Of a DNA stretch of 64,000 nt, positions 32,930 through 44,170 are shown piece by piece; positions within the stretch are counted from its first letter, which is position 1; every line of letters begins with the position of its first letter. The position numbers and the translations under genes are program-made. The notes beneath the pieces are model-generated. The model searched no databases. It was not told where the DNA came from and saw only the letters and a list, made by a program, of their open reading frames with translations. The stretch is from Palaemon carinicauda (Eukaryota > Arthropoda > Malacostraca > Decapoda > Palaemonidae), in assembly GCF_036898095.1 (NCBI RefSeq), contig NC_090725.1, positions 200,400,039 through 200,464,038 on the forward strand, given 5' to 3'.

Positions 32930-34440
32930 GAGGAGCCAAAGGCGAAGTGTACAATTGTATTCTGCAACCATTTGAGTAAGGACTTTTGTGGGCATATGAT
33001 GTACAGGTTTTATGCCCCTGCTGCATCGTATCTGGATCCCTGAGGTTCTGGGACCCGAAGGGTCGCTCCAATCGCCTGACCTTGCTGACCGACGGCTTTG
33101 TAAAAGATATCCTCGACACTACGGAGTCAATGGATACAGCAAAGGGAAACCCTAAGGCTCAATCGAATACGTTTGTGCCTCAGGCACAGGTCCAGCATCC
33201 CTCTATCCAACGGACAGTGGACACGGATATCAACAGACACTGCAAAGCTTAGACATCCACCAAGATAGGATGTCAGAGGTGTCCACTGCCACTGGACAGG
33301 ACCTACAGCTAGAGGGCCCTAAATAAGGAGTGGTTCAACCACCCACGGAGGAAGAAGGACCCGTTTTGACGGTGACTTAGGTCTCTCAGCTCACTGTGTC
33401 GGCATTTCAACTTATGCCCTCAACCTCTTCAGCCCCAACTCCCCAACTGGCTAGACAGGTCGGCAGGAGCAAAACGCTCCTAGAGTCGATCCAGCAGACG
33501 CTGACACTGTTCCGGAAGGAACGAGAGGAGAATAAGCAAGATCTCAAAGAGATAAAGAGAGAGGTACAGGGAAGGAAACGCCCTGGCCTTCCAGGGCTCC
33601 ACTTAGCCCCTTTAAATATCTGACCTCCCTCACTGCTCCGAACCAAACCCTGGAGGTAGACGGAACACATGCCCATATTGAATGGGAAACTTTATATCTC
33701 CTAGAAGTTGGGGTCCAATCCCCTTGAAGAGCTTCAACTCTGGCCCAGCTTTCAGCGTACCCAGATTGCTATGTGAGACTGCGAGATGAACCTACATCCC
33801 GTGAGGAGACTATACCGAAGGAAGTCATTGTCCTCAAACATAACAAGGCTTAAGCCATCCTTAACAAGACCTGGAAGGGGGCCGGATATTCTAACTCCAA
33901 AGTCTCAGCATTGAGCAAGAAGCATCTAACCTTCATTGCTCCTTCCTCCTAAGCCTTCCCCCTAGACTGTGTCATGAGAGCAGTCGAAGAGGAAAAACCC
34001 TGCCCAAACCTAGAGAAATACAAACCATTATCTCTAGCTACGCCCACCTGCGAGGAGAAGTGGAAAGAGGTACATCTAACCTTCTCCGTTTCGAGGTTGG
34101 ATCCGGAGATAGCATGCTATCAGTTTAATGAGAACCTTCCAAAGTTGCCAAACCATCCTTTGAGAAGGGAACAGGAGATGAAAGATAGTCTTACCGCCCC
34201 CTTGTCTCATCAAAACTGCTTAGAAATGTGTGCAGGACTTTAATAACGCCCCAGAAAACTGATTTCATCATGTATCTGGGGCCTTGACCCTTTCCCACAG
34301 GAAGTGGTCCAGGAAGTCATTACCAAAGCCACCACAGAGAGTAGGAACCTGCTCCAAAGTTGGGGCATGTCTTCAAAGAGGAAATCATCATTAGAACTGC
34401 ACAATTTCCGACCGTGAGCATGACCATGATGCCTCAAATG
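32930..34440 (+). pseudogene. DIRS E gag, decayed
   Basis: This starts with the second copy of the Cys/His exon after TTTCTCCTTTACAG and continues with broken equivalents of the gag middle. Recognisable pieces are LSKKHLTFIAP near 33912, RLDPEIACYQFNENLPKLPN (34100-34160, frame 33974-34243) and NLLQSWGMSSKRK near 34340. Many stops and frameshifts, and probable small deletions, are present. No functional product is expected. Confidence 0.75.
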
Positions 34441-34589
34441 GTAGTCCAGCTGTTAACCACCCTCCAGATGGTCTCTCATCAGCTGGTAGCCAGTTACCTG
34501 TATTTAATCCAGGCTTTGAAAGGCACTCGACCACTTTTCAGCCCTACAAAGGTAAGGGCCCTAAAAGAGGATCCTCCGGAAATCCCCGA

Positions 34590-35660
34590 AGGGTGGAGGA
34601 GGACGTGGTCAAGGAAACATATCCTCGGGAACCTCTAAACAATGAGAGGTTCCAGGTAGGAGGTAGACTTTTCCACTTTCGGGATCATTGGACTTTCGAT
34701 CCCTGGGTCCACAGCCAAATTACGAATGGACTTGGTTGCAAATGGAACAAAAATCCACCTTTCCAAAATCTTCCAACACTTCCCCCTTATTGGAAGAATA
34801 TACCTCAAAACTCTTGAACAAGAAGGTAATGAGGAAAGCGAAGGCCATCTAAAATTCAGGAGGGCTGTTTTGCGTTCCCAAGAAAGACTCGGGCAAACCC
34901 AGAGTCACTCTAGACTTGTCTTCACTCAACAAGTTTATTGAGAAGAACAAGTTCCGGATGCTTACAGTGCAACACACAAGGACCCTTCTACCTAAAGGGG
35001 CGTATAAAGTCTCAATAGACCTGGCAGTTGCTTACTGGCACCTACCAGTCAGTCGCCCCCTCTCCTCTTACCTAGGATTCAGGCTACAGAAGACAAAATT
35101 TGTCTTCGGAGCCATGCCCTTTGGACTGAATGTAGCCCCAAAGATATTCGCAAAGCTAACGGACACGATCATCCAGCACCTACGCTCCGAAGGAGTACAA
35201 GTAGTAGCATAACTGGTCGATTGGCGGGTGCGGGCAGCATCCAAGACTACTTGTCTGCAAGCAGCCGGAAAGGTGATCCAGTTCCTGGAACAACTGTGTC
35301 TCAAGATCAATCGCTAGAAGTTTCGCCTTTCTCCAGCTAACAAGTTTCAATGGTTAGGAATCCATGGGAACTTGCAGTCACACCACCTCTCCATTCTATT
35401 AAAGAAGAGGAGAGAAATAGTGGCATCTGTCAAGAGACTAATCCAACACAAGAGGATTTCAAAATGCCAACAGGAAAGAGCACTGGGCTCTCTCCGGTTC
35501 GCAGTAGTGACAGACCCGATGCTAGAAGCACAGCCATAGGATGCGCCAAGAGTCTGGGGAAGATACGCATTAAACGCTCGAAGAGATCAACAAGGTTGAC
35601 ACCGACCTGATTGCGCACGCCATTAAGGCCGTGGTCAACGAATAAGAGCCTAGCCACAGA
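34590..35660 (+). pseudogene. DIRS E reverse transcriptase / RNase H remnant
   Basis: Recognisable RT pieces are FHFRDHWTFDPWVHSQI, SSLNKFIEKNKFRMLTVQHT, YKVSIDLAVAYWHLPV (catalytic aspartate context changed: LADAY in A/B is LAVAY here) and AMPFGLNVAPKIF. At the YLDD site the codons after VVA hit a TAA (35210-35212). Thumb fragments continue to about 35660. The RNase H and C-terminal segments are largely missing, and the element joins abruptly to the LLKVL.. part near 35680. Confidence 0.8.
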
Positions 35661-35739
35661 CAATTTTCCACAAACAAATCTCCTGCTAAAAGTCCTCTGC
35701 CGTACCCAGTTTTATCCAAACTGGTGTAGAAGTCGGCTG

Positions 35740-36650
35740 TTACATTTCATCAAGAACCAACAATCTGCATCTCATGATTTTTTTGCCCTAACAATGAACA
35801 AAAGGTTGGGATCTGGAAGAATGTGGCTGACTTCATTGTAGAGTACAAGTCAAGTCCAACCAGGAGACAATGTGGATTGTCTTGGAAGAAAGGGGTAACC
35901 CTCATGAAAACAAGGGAACCAACAGAAACTTCAACATGTTTGTCTCCCTTTCTTCTTTTACCTACTTGGATGAGGCCTGACTTCCACTACGATAACCACG
36001 TGTAAGTCGGCCCTGACTAGACCTCTTCTATATGCCTTTGAGACGAACCTCATAAGCGAACCCTTTTTAAGGTACCAAAGCATGAAATAGACCCAAGCCG
36101 ACAATCCCTCCAAAGCTCATTCATTACATGGGCATTGGTCAAGTCTTGCACTATGCTTCGAACCTGAACAATGAGGATTGCACTCTAGAAGAGCTAACAT
36201 GGAAACTCAATTTTCTGTTCGCAATAGCCTCAGGGGCTAGAGTTAGTGAAATATTGGCCTATCAGGGATGCAGGCCATATTCAGTTCACAGAAGAGGGAG
36301 AACTGAATCCTTTCCCCGATCCTACTTTCTCGCCAAAAACGAGCTGCCCACCAAAAGGTGGGGTCCTTGGAGAATCTGCCCACTGAAGGAAGATGTCTCC
36401 CTATGCCTATTAGGGTGTCTTAAGGGCTATCTTCATAGAACTTCAGACTTCAAGGAAGGACAGCTCTTCCGAGGCGAAACCTCAGGATAAAAAATCTATC
36501 CCTAAATTAACTGAGAGCAATGCTCACCTACTTATTCGCAGAACGGATCCTGACAGCTCACCCGCAGTTCATGATCCTAAGAAAATTGCTTCTTCATGGA
36601 ACTTCTTCCAACACTATACGAAGCAAGTACATAAATAAGACATGTTTCGG
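35740..36650 (+). pseudogene. DIRS E tyrosine recombinase remnant
   Basis: Recognisable pieces are ADFIVEYKSSPTRRQC, LNFLFAIASGARVSEIL (first catalytic arginine), FLAKNELPTKRWGPWRICPL and FRGETSG. The HxxR box is reduced to a VHDPKKIAS-like reading near 36571, and the GW box appears lost. Multiple frameshifts make it inactive. Confidence 0.8.
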
Positions 36651-37402
36651 TGGCGGCGGGTAGTTTTAGAAACCCGTCGTCTAAGCCTGCGACGAACAGT
36701 GAACTGCTTTGGGACTTACCAGTGCATCGGGTGCATGGGTACATTTACTCTCAAGTGCAAATCACAATGATGATTAACACACTGTTCCATGTAGGTGCAT
36801 ATCTGACCGATAACACCAGTGCCGAGTGAACGTTACGTCACGGTGTTCAGGCATTTCCAAAATCTGTACAAATCAGTCAGATTTGGTTTCCCATCTCCAT
36901 TAAGTGGCATCATTTCCATGAAATTACATATTTTTCCCAAAAAGGAGAAAATATGGACCCTGATGTATTTTCAATGCCGGATCAGATTCATACCTGATTG
37001 TAACTACAATTGATAATCTAGTTACAAGGTAAAATACTGTATGTATTTGCGTCTTATTGCTGCTATTTCAGTTACAGACGAATAAAGTATACTAGAGTTT
37101 TAATTAAACCCTAGAAGGGCCCAACTTGAAATCAGAGTACAGATTTCGAAGGGATAAAAGGTATTCCCTGAGATATACCGTCCGTTCCTATGGAGATACA
37201 AACTTTGAATCTTTATAGTCGAATTTGACACTTTCCCTGCAGGGGGCAGGAAGCCCTAAGCTAGTTCTAAGCTTAGTGGATATGACAAATAACGGTAATG
37301 TCATATATAAAGGTCTAGAAGACCATATAAGGAACTCATTCAAAGTAAAGGCACTTACACAAATCCACAGATATAGTACTTTCAAGTAATTCTCTGGTAT
37401 AC

Positions 37403-37496
37403 TTCCATCAGGACAACATGGTTGAGCCCAAAAAACGGATTTTGAGCAAAGCGAAAAATCTATTTTTCGGTGATATGGCCATGTCGTCCTGATGGA
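37403..37496 (+). repeat. Internal complementary region, DIRS E
   Basis: Joined reverse complements of E's two ends, with AACGGATTTTGAGCAAAGCG; more diverged than in A to C. The 3' UTR before it (36651-37402) holds no gene. Confidence 0.88.
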
Positions 37497-37592
37497 CCCT
37501 CCCTTCTTTCGAAAAGGAGTATACAACTATGTAACGAAAGTCCCCACCCAAAACTACTCTATCTGCGGCTATCCATGCTTAAATGCAACAAG

Positions 37593-37938
37593 TAATAGTT
37601 ACGCCGTAGTAGTACGGGCAAGGGATCCACCACGTAACCTTGATAACAGCTTCCCTTCAAACTCGCCACTCTTCCCCCTCAAGGTGAAAACTTTATTCGG
37701 GGTAAAGATTGCTATGTGTCGTATCAAGAAATACGTCCCTTGATATTATGGGATATCCTTAAAAGTTATATTAAGGATACTCGCGCCAGGAGTTAGAATT
37801 TTGGAGACCTGTGGTCAATTCTCTGGGAGTATCCCTGTAGCCAAATATCCCTCAGAAAGCTACCTAAAGGAACCTTCCATCAGGACAACATGGCCATATC
37901 ACCCAAATATAGATTTTTCGCTTTGCTCAAAATCCGTT
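37593..37938 (-). repeat. Right inverted terminal repeat, DIRS E
   Basis: It pairs with 30623-30373 and, beyond the C insertion, with 26911-26851. It ends with the extension ATAGATTTTTCGCTTTGCTC AAAATCCGTT. Confidence 0.9.
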
Positions 37939-38078
37939 AATTGTCCCGTTTATACCTCTTTGAGCCTATATCTGTGTCATTTTCTGTCAGTGTTAATGTT
38001 TCGTCAGTCCCCCTTAAAATTATCCTGAAATTTCATTAAGTATCAGATCTGTTTCATAACGAGTGGTAGACCTAAGAT

Positions 38079-39074
38079 GGCGGACATTGATCATAAACTT
38101 AAAAATCCTCTGCAACCTCATGCTGAAATGAGATTAATGTGTGACTTGGAAGGCAGTCAAAAATTTTTATTTAGGTTTCTTTGCATGGATCCAGAAAAGC
38201 CTTCTAACCCTTTGTTTCTATTGACTTTTCTTGTATAATCCCTGAGGTTTGGAACATTTCAAAGTTCTTATTGGAGGAATCAGGAACATTTTTAGTAATT
38301 ATAATCCATTGTCATAGCAAGCTACTCTACGATTATGCATAAGCTAAGCAAATGGAAATCATCTACAGTAACATTACGTTCCACGAGACAGGCATTGACC
38401 CCCATTCAAAATCCACGTCAAACGTGAACACCAAATCGTTTATGTTACCATCGCATTTAACCCTCACCACCGCCTTTCAATGATTGCAGAGATAGGTGAA
38501 CAATGGGCTGGTAGAGTCTGTTTCGCCAAACTGTCAATGAATCCCGCAAATACTCCTCAACCGATAAATATAAAATCCTGTTGCGCTTCCTTCAAGGTCA
38601 AACATGTGGGCTCATTGGAAATAAAATCTGGACTAAAGGATATAATCAGACAATTGGTAATCTCATTGAAGAGTACGAGTCCCCCTGATCTTAATAGGCA
38701 TTTATTACATATTAAACTCTTCAGCATAAGTTGTACCCTTGATTTTCGTAACGGAATGGATTAATGCTGAAGTAGAGTACGACTTGAATATGTTTAAACA
38801 TCAAGTAATCCAGCCGACCTTGTATCACACGGAGTTGCCACCAAGCACATTCTTAAAAATAATTTATGACTTCATGGTTCCCCTTGATCCTTTAGGTAAA
38901 CTGCACCAAAGAAAGTTTCCAGTTAACTTAGAAATATGTCCCAATTCAATTAGACTTTTGTACGGTCCCTTTAATGAGGGAGTTAAAAGCTATGCAGCAC
39001 AAATTTCCTCATTTGTCAAGGAAATTTCCATGGAAATCCGTTATTGCTATGATTACAATTTCCCAGGATTGTAG
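38079..39074 (+). pseudogene. Unidentified broken intronless coding region
   Basis: Four open segments on the plus strand follow each other with single frame changes or stops: 38079-38237 (starting ATG, MADIDHKLKNPLQPHAEMRL), ~38213-38344 (containing IPEVWNISKFLLEESGTFLV), ~38420-38764 (REHQIVYVTIAFNPHHRLSM, then GEQWAGRVCFAKLSMNP) and 38739-39074 (ending RYCYDYNFPGL). Composition and segment order suggest one former protein of about 330 residues, now inactive. I do not recognise the family and see no transmembrane run or familiar catalytic motif. It could derive from a mobile element, an endogenous virus or a retrocopied host gene. The absence of introns argues against a normal host gene. 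Confidence 0.5.
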
Positions 39075-39374
39075 TTACCTTAATATTCTTTAAAAAGTGC
39101 AGGATAAACCCCACCATGCTTATTTTGATGAACGTGCATTTCTCGATCAGAAAAATGTATATTGAGCAGAGAGGAATATATCTTATGTCATTATATTTCC
39201 ATATATTAAAAAAAAATCTCAAAAAAGTCTAAATTTTTCGGTTAAAAAGAAAAATGTTATCAGGTGATTTGAAAATTTCTAAAAAATTAAATTTCATTAA
39301 TTTTCAAGCTGAAAAGCATACCGTACTTTATCTAAAATATATTCAATTAGATTCCTTAAATTATACCTTTGTTT

Positions 39375-39458
<84 letters not shown>

Positions 39459-39737
39459 CTGTTTACATCAGTGATCATATATTGCAATACTTTTCATATC
39501 CATTGGTAATATGATAATACTGTATTTTGTTATATGATCTGATACACACGACGCCAAACCTGTTTGCAAGTGTTAGTGATAAAGTTATAATGTGTTTCTT
39601 TGCTTTTTCATTATTGTTTTTACTAATATCATCACACTAGACAGTATCATGTTATTACTACATACGTCATATAGTACTTTCATCTGTCATACTGAACAGT
39701 TGAGTGTGTTAGAGCACATTAAGAGGCATTTATGTGT

Positions 39738-39802
<65 letters not shown>

Positions 39803-40984
39803 GAGGGGATAACAATATTGCAAGTAAAAGATTTCAATATAGATTACCTGATTTTGTGTATTATGTATTTCAAGTACGATTACAATTCTCAAGTGATTAT
39901 TTATAAAAGGAAAATATTCTTAGAGTATAGGGTCTCCTATTATCCGTGGAATTCCTCACTAACGGTAGGGGCTCAAATGTAATACCAACGATTAAGGATG
40001 GATGACCATATACTTTTATGCTCCATACAATACATATATATCTCCTGATAAAAAATCTTTGTTTCCTTGAAAAATGGTAATTAGATATAAGAATTATTTC
40101 CATTATTTCTAAAAGGCATAAAATCAGTCATTCCTCTGTCAGCTGAACAGTTTTAGCAGACGACATTAAATTGTACTGTATATGAATGAAGTGCAAATAA
40201 TCTATCAAAAGAGGCACTAAATACATATGTACTGTATTTGTTATGTAGCACTTGATAACATATAATGTATGATAATCTATATTGTAATATGTATCACAGT
40301 AATAATAATCTACTTAAATACTCTATCTCGGATTTGTTAAAAGTTTATGGAATTTATTTGTTCTTAGTTTATCATAAGATGGAATAGTTTCCTTTCTTTA
40401 AATGGGAGATTTTAGAATAAGAAAAATGAAGTTATGTATATAAAATATCTGATAATCTGACTATTTTCTAAGGTAAAAGAGTGAATTTTATTAAAAAAAA
40501 ATTTTTAAGATATCATACAATGATAATAGATATGATCAATTCTGCTCATCCTTTTTTATGCAAGTAAGAAATGAAATCTAAAAGTAATTTATTCTCGTCT
40601 TTTTAAAAATAACTAAGGAGGGGGAGGGGTGTGGCAAGAAACATTCCTTTCCTTTGGTTCTGGGAGAATTGATAGAATTCTCTGACACTGGAAGTCTGTT
40701 TTCTTTTTTCTTCAACATAATATATATTTCATTAGTTTGAAATAAGTGAGTTACCTTGTAAATTTGTCAAATTTGTACCTTTTGGTCAACCATTGATAAG
40801 AAGCCAGGCTGTAGTTGCAAATTTTTACACATTTTGTAAAAAAAAACTAGTTTTATGTTAATATGAACAGCAGGGGATCAATAAAAACATAATCAATACT
40901 TAATAAGACAACATTAATATTATGATTATGCTTGTAATACATTATTCTAATCTAAAATGTATATGGATTCTAAGCTGTACTTAC
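39075..40984. other. Intronic spacer with two AG microsatellites
   Basis: Uninterrupted AG repeats lie at 39381-39456 (76 bp) and 39743-39799 (57 bp). No gene is otherwise supported. Confidence 0.7.
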
Positions 40985-41248
40985 TTCAGTGTCTACAATT
41001 TGGATCCTCTTCTTTACATAGGGAAAACTGTAATCGGTTTTCAGAATCACCCTCCTCTTCCACTGTTCATCCAATTTTCCATGTGCTTTTCCTTCTTGAG
41101 TAAATGGAGTTTCAAACATAAAGGTATTGATATTATTATTCATATCAAATTCTGTTATGCGATTCGCCCTTTCTTCTTCTGGGAAATAAGGATTAACATG
41201 AGTAACTTGGATGTAAGCATAGCGAGATTCTAGTTCATCTGCATCAAC
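40985..41248 (-). CDS. DOCK9/10/11-like (zizimin) protein, internal DHR2 exon
   Basis: This is a complete 264-nt exon of 88 codons, phase 0 at both ends. It is bounded by an acceptor (ATATATTTCAG, complement of 41249-41259) and a strong donor GTAAGT (complement of 40979-40984). It encodes YAYIQVTHVNPYF, then MFETPFTQEGKAHG, then RRVILKTDYSFPYVKKRIQ, in the order typical of the DHR2 (DOCKER) domain of DOCK9/10/11. DHR2 catalyses GDP/GTP exchange on Cdc42 or Rac and acts at the plasma membrane and cytoplasm. The reading frame is intact, so the host gene looks functional. Its next 3' exon is at 1-58. Earlier exons were not found between 41249 and 64000 and probably lie beyond the window. Confidence 0.93.
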
Positions 41249-41704
41249 CTGAAATATATGAATACAATGCATCATACTAAGCTAAACAATTATTAAGCAT
41301 TTAAGACATGAAAACGATTATGCCACTGAAAATACATTTATGATCCTAATTAATCTAATCTTAAATGAACCTTATCAACGAAGAGTAAGCTAAACCTTGT
41401 GTCAAATTATGCATTATATTGTTCTACATATTTTACAATTATATGGGAAATCCTTCACATAGTTTCTGGAAGTCAGCAAAGAAACTATGTTGCATATAGA
41501 AATATCTAAAGATGCATCCTTGAATCATTTTAACCAAATATTTTGTTTCATTTCAAACACACATGGAATACAATATTGAGTAAACTTTCACTGGGAAAAC
41601 ATAATTCCACCATATAGTATATCAATCAATAGAGCATTCTCGTCATTACGAATTAAGGGGTATATTAATGTCATAAGACTTCATTTCAGTGTAAGAGGGT
41701 ATAA
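41249..41704. other. Intronic spacer upstream of the DOCK exon
   Basis: I see no supported feature apart from the acceptor of the DOCK exon at 41249-41259. Confidence 0.5.
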
Positions 41705-42012
41705 AGGGATTTTGACGAAGGAAAAATCTATTTCTGGGGAGAGACCTGTGACGCCCGGTGAAAAGGGTCCTTCTTTACACTTTTCTGATATAAATCTTCC
41801 AAATATACCAGAGAAAGATAAAAGCATGGAATGCAGAGGTTACTGCCCTCGCGCGAGCACCTTGTGGGTGTCGTGTATAAAGCAGGGGCGTGTGAAAACC
41901 ACTATTCACAGGCTGTCTTCCATTTAGATAATTCCTTCATCAGAGGCCCTAGAAACCACACTTGGACCACGCCACCGACACCTAACACGAACGCCCTCTA
42001 GGACATCCTTCT
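41705..42012 (+). repeat. Right-end ITR of DIRS D
   Basis: It begins AGGGATTTTGACGAAGGAAA, an extension absent from the other ITR, then CTGTGACGCCCGGTGAAAAG. It is inverted at 48955-49251; the other copy has an extra ~18 bp near 49022-49040. Confidence 0.92.
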
Positions 42013-42070
42013 GCAAGAACATATGGCTTGGAAAGGAAAGGGTGGGTCCGTACAAAATAACAGGGAAGGG

Positions 42071-42160
42071 TTTCACCGGGCGTCACAGGTCTCTCCCCAG
42101 AAATAGATTTTTCCTTCGTCAAAATCCCTTTTCTGGGTCGACCTGTGACGCCCGGTGAAA
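42071..42160 (-). repeat. Internal complementary region, DIRS D
   Basis: TTTCACCGGGCGTCACAGGT is followed by the terminal extension in complement to AAAATCCC, then TTTTCTGGGTCGACCTGTGA. Each half matches the complement of one element end. Confidence 0.92.
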
Positions 42161-42541
42161 ATGTACCTGAGAATGCCTTCGGAGCCCAATAAAGTAATAA
42201 CATAATGAGGAGAATACAAACACCATGTAACAAAATAATATAATATAATAATGTAAGTAAACATAAAATTACAAACTAGCCAAAGGACATAGTGAACGTA
42301 AGGCTAAATAAATATGAAGACAAGGAAACATCCGTGTGTCCAAACGCAAAAGGCATCAAATCTTACATGTCTAAGCATATCTAAACATTAAAGTAACGGT
42401 AAATACAATAACAGTTAAACCATAGGAATTAAACATGGTAAATATCTTAGGGCTAACTAACCACCCAGGAGAGTGGCGACGTGGTGTGAGTGGCGGGTAG
42501 GAGGGAGAAGAGAAGAGATGGAAGAAAGGAAGAACAAGAGA

Positions 42542-44170
42542 TTAATGGGGAGAGATAAGACTCCCAGCTGCAACTGTTGGGTATTTAAGGGCCTGTAAGT
42601 TCTTTAGATAGTGGCGTTTTAAAACCATAGGATATTTCCAACCCGTATATTTTTTAAGGTCATCAAAATCCATGTTCTGGAAGTAATTGATGGAGGTAGC
42701 TACTGACCGGATATCATGAGCATGGCGAAATGATTCCGGATTAGCATGTTTAATGAAGTAGAGGATTTGTTGTCTGATACCTTGAATGGAAATAGTACCT
42801 CCTTGTTCCCTGATAAACAAGGGGCCAGACGAGCGGGTGGCAGTTCTAGCTAAAAAGGCCCTGAGAGTAGTGACTGGACACAGAGAAGTATCCTGGGGAA
42901 GAGGAATAATCTTCCAAGGGGACCACCTATTTTGCAGATCCTCATTTTTAGCTAGGAAAGCTCTGTCTGGAGAAAGAAGTACTTCGCCTGAAGGGAGGAA
43001 ATCTATGTTTTCTGAGTTTCGTGAGAGAGCTGCTAGTTCTGAGATTCTAGCACCTGAGGCCAAAGCCGATAGAAATAAAGTCTTCCTAAGAAGAGTGATA
43101 TAAGAGCAGGATTCATTGTCCGTGTCTGACGCAAGTTTGAGGGCATCGTTCAGAGACCAAGAGACCTTTTGTGGACGAACCGAAGGTCGAAGCCTAGCAC
43201 ATGCTTTTGGAATAGATGACAAATAGGAATCAGCTAAGTTAATGTTAAACCCAACAAGGAAGATTTTCTTCAAAGCTGACTTGATGGTGGTTATAGTGCT
43301 AGCTGCTAGGCCTTTGTCAAATAGGAACCTAAAGAAAGAGATGGCTAAATTCGGAGACATACGAGAATGGTCTGAATTCTTTAGGAAATCTGCTAGTTTC
43401 TTAACGGCCGAATCATATTGACGAATTGTCGAGTCCCTTTTGTCTGATTCGATGAGGAATCTGACACAGTCTGAGTTTGGACTACTTGGGTCAGTTTGGG
43501 GAATGGGATCCGGAAGGGACGGAGTTTCAACTCGAGGAGGAGAGGAAACCAACTGCTCTTTGGCCAGTGAGGTGCTACTAAAGCCACTGCCCCTCGGAAG
43601 GAGCGTAGTTTGTGTAAAACTTTCATTAGAAGATTCACTGGAGGGAATAGGTAAATATTCTTCCAATGGTTCCAATCCAGGGTTAATACGTCCATGGCAT
43701 AAGCCTGAGGGTCCAGGTTTGGGGTCACATAACAAGGAAGTTTGTGATTCAGCTGAGTTGCGAATAGATCTACCTGGAGGCCCGGAACCAGCCTGAGTAT
43801 CCACCGGAATGAATTTATGTCTGGAGACCATTCTGATTCCAGTGGTTTCGTCCTGGATAGTGAGTCCGCTATCACATTCTGGACTCCTGCTAGGTGAGTT
43901 GCTGACAGGAACCAGTTCTTTTCTGTTGCCAAGGCGAAGATAGTGACCAGGACCTGATTCAGGTTGGGTGACTTGGATCCTCCTCTGTTGACGCAGTGTA
44001 CTACGGCTGTGCTGTCTGACACTACTCTGATGTGGGTCGACCTCGGAGGAGAGATTCTCTTCAGGGTCAAGAACACTGCCATGGCTTCGAGAACATTGAT
44101 ATGGAACTGTTTCATGGCGGGTGACCAAGAGCCCTGAAACATCTGATGTTCGGAGTAACCCCCCATCCAC
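42542..44170 (-). CDS. DIRS D tyrosine recombinase
   Basis: A 542-codon open frame. The first ~240 codons overlap RT/RNase H in another frame, so the true start is uncertain; the unique part begins near 43440. The core-binding region includes DSTIRQYDSAVKKLADFLKN. The catalytic domain has SGARISELAAL (first R, ~371), HDIRSVATS (H..R, ~485-488), TGWKYP (W, ~510) and KRHYLKN (tyrosine nucleophile, ~520). All expected residues are present, so this could be an active recombinase. It would integrate the circular DIRS DNA by site-specific recombination in the nucleus. Confidence 0.9.
   Translation of the reverse strand: MDGGLLRTSDVSGLLVTRHETVPYQCSRSHGSVLDPEENLSSEVDPHQSSVRQHSRSTLRQQRRIQVTQPESGPGHYLRLGNRKELVPVSNSPSRSPECDSGLTIQDETTGIRMVSRHKFIPVDTQAGSGPPGRSIRNSAESQTSLLCDPKPGPSGLCHGRINPGLEPLEEYLPIPSSESSNESFTQTTLLPRGSGFSSTSLAKEQLVSSPPRVETPSLPDPIPQTDPSSPNSDCVRFLIESDKRDSTIRQYDSAVKKLADFLKNSDHSRMSPNLAISFFRFLFDKGLAASTITTIKSALKKIFLVGFNINLADSYLSSIPKACARLRPSVRPQKVSWSLNDALKLASDTDNESCSYITLLRKTLFLSALASGARISELAALSRNSENIDFLPSGEVLLSPDRAFLAKNEDLQNRWSPWKIIPLPQDTSLCPVTTLRAFLARTATRSSGPLFIREQGGTISIQGIRQQILYFIKHANPESFRHAHDIRSVATSINYFQNMDFDDLKKYTGWKYPMVLKRHYLKNLQALKYPTVAAGSLISPH

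Larger units (their letters stand above)
26851..37938 (+). mobile_element. DIRS-like retrotransposon, old copy E, split by element C
   Basis: E starts at 26851 (TTTTGGGCTCAGCCATGTCG), is interrupted at 26911 by element C (26912-30372), and resumes at 30373. Its right ITR (37593-37938) matches the reconstructed left ITR, including across the C insertion point: AGGGATAT|TTGGCTATAG on the left corresponds to the complement of CAAATATCCCT on the right. The ICR is at 37403-37496. Gag, RT/RNase H and recombinase remnants (32730-36650) are riddled with stops and frameshifts, so E is much older than A and B. Confidence 0.9.

Noticed and set aside
43440..43796. 118-codon plus-strand ORF inside element D (with others at 42786 and 46850)
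   Set aside because: Shadow frames of the minus-strand recombinase, RT and gag genes.
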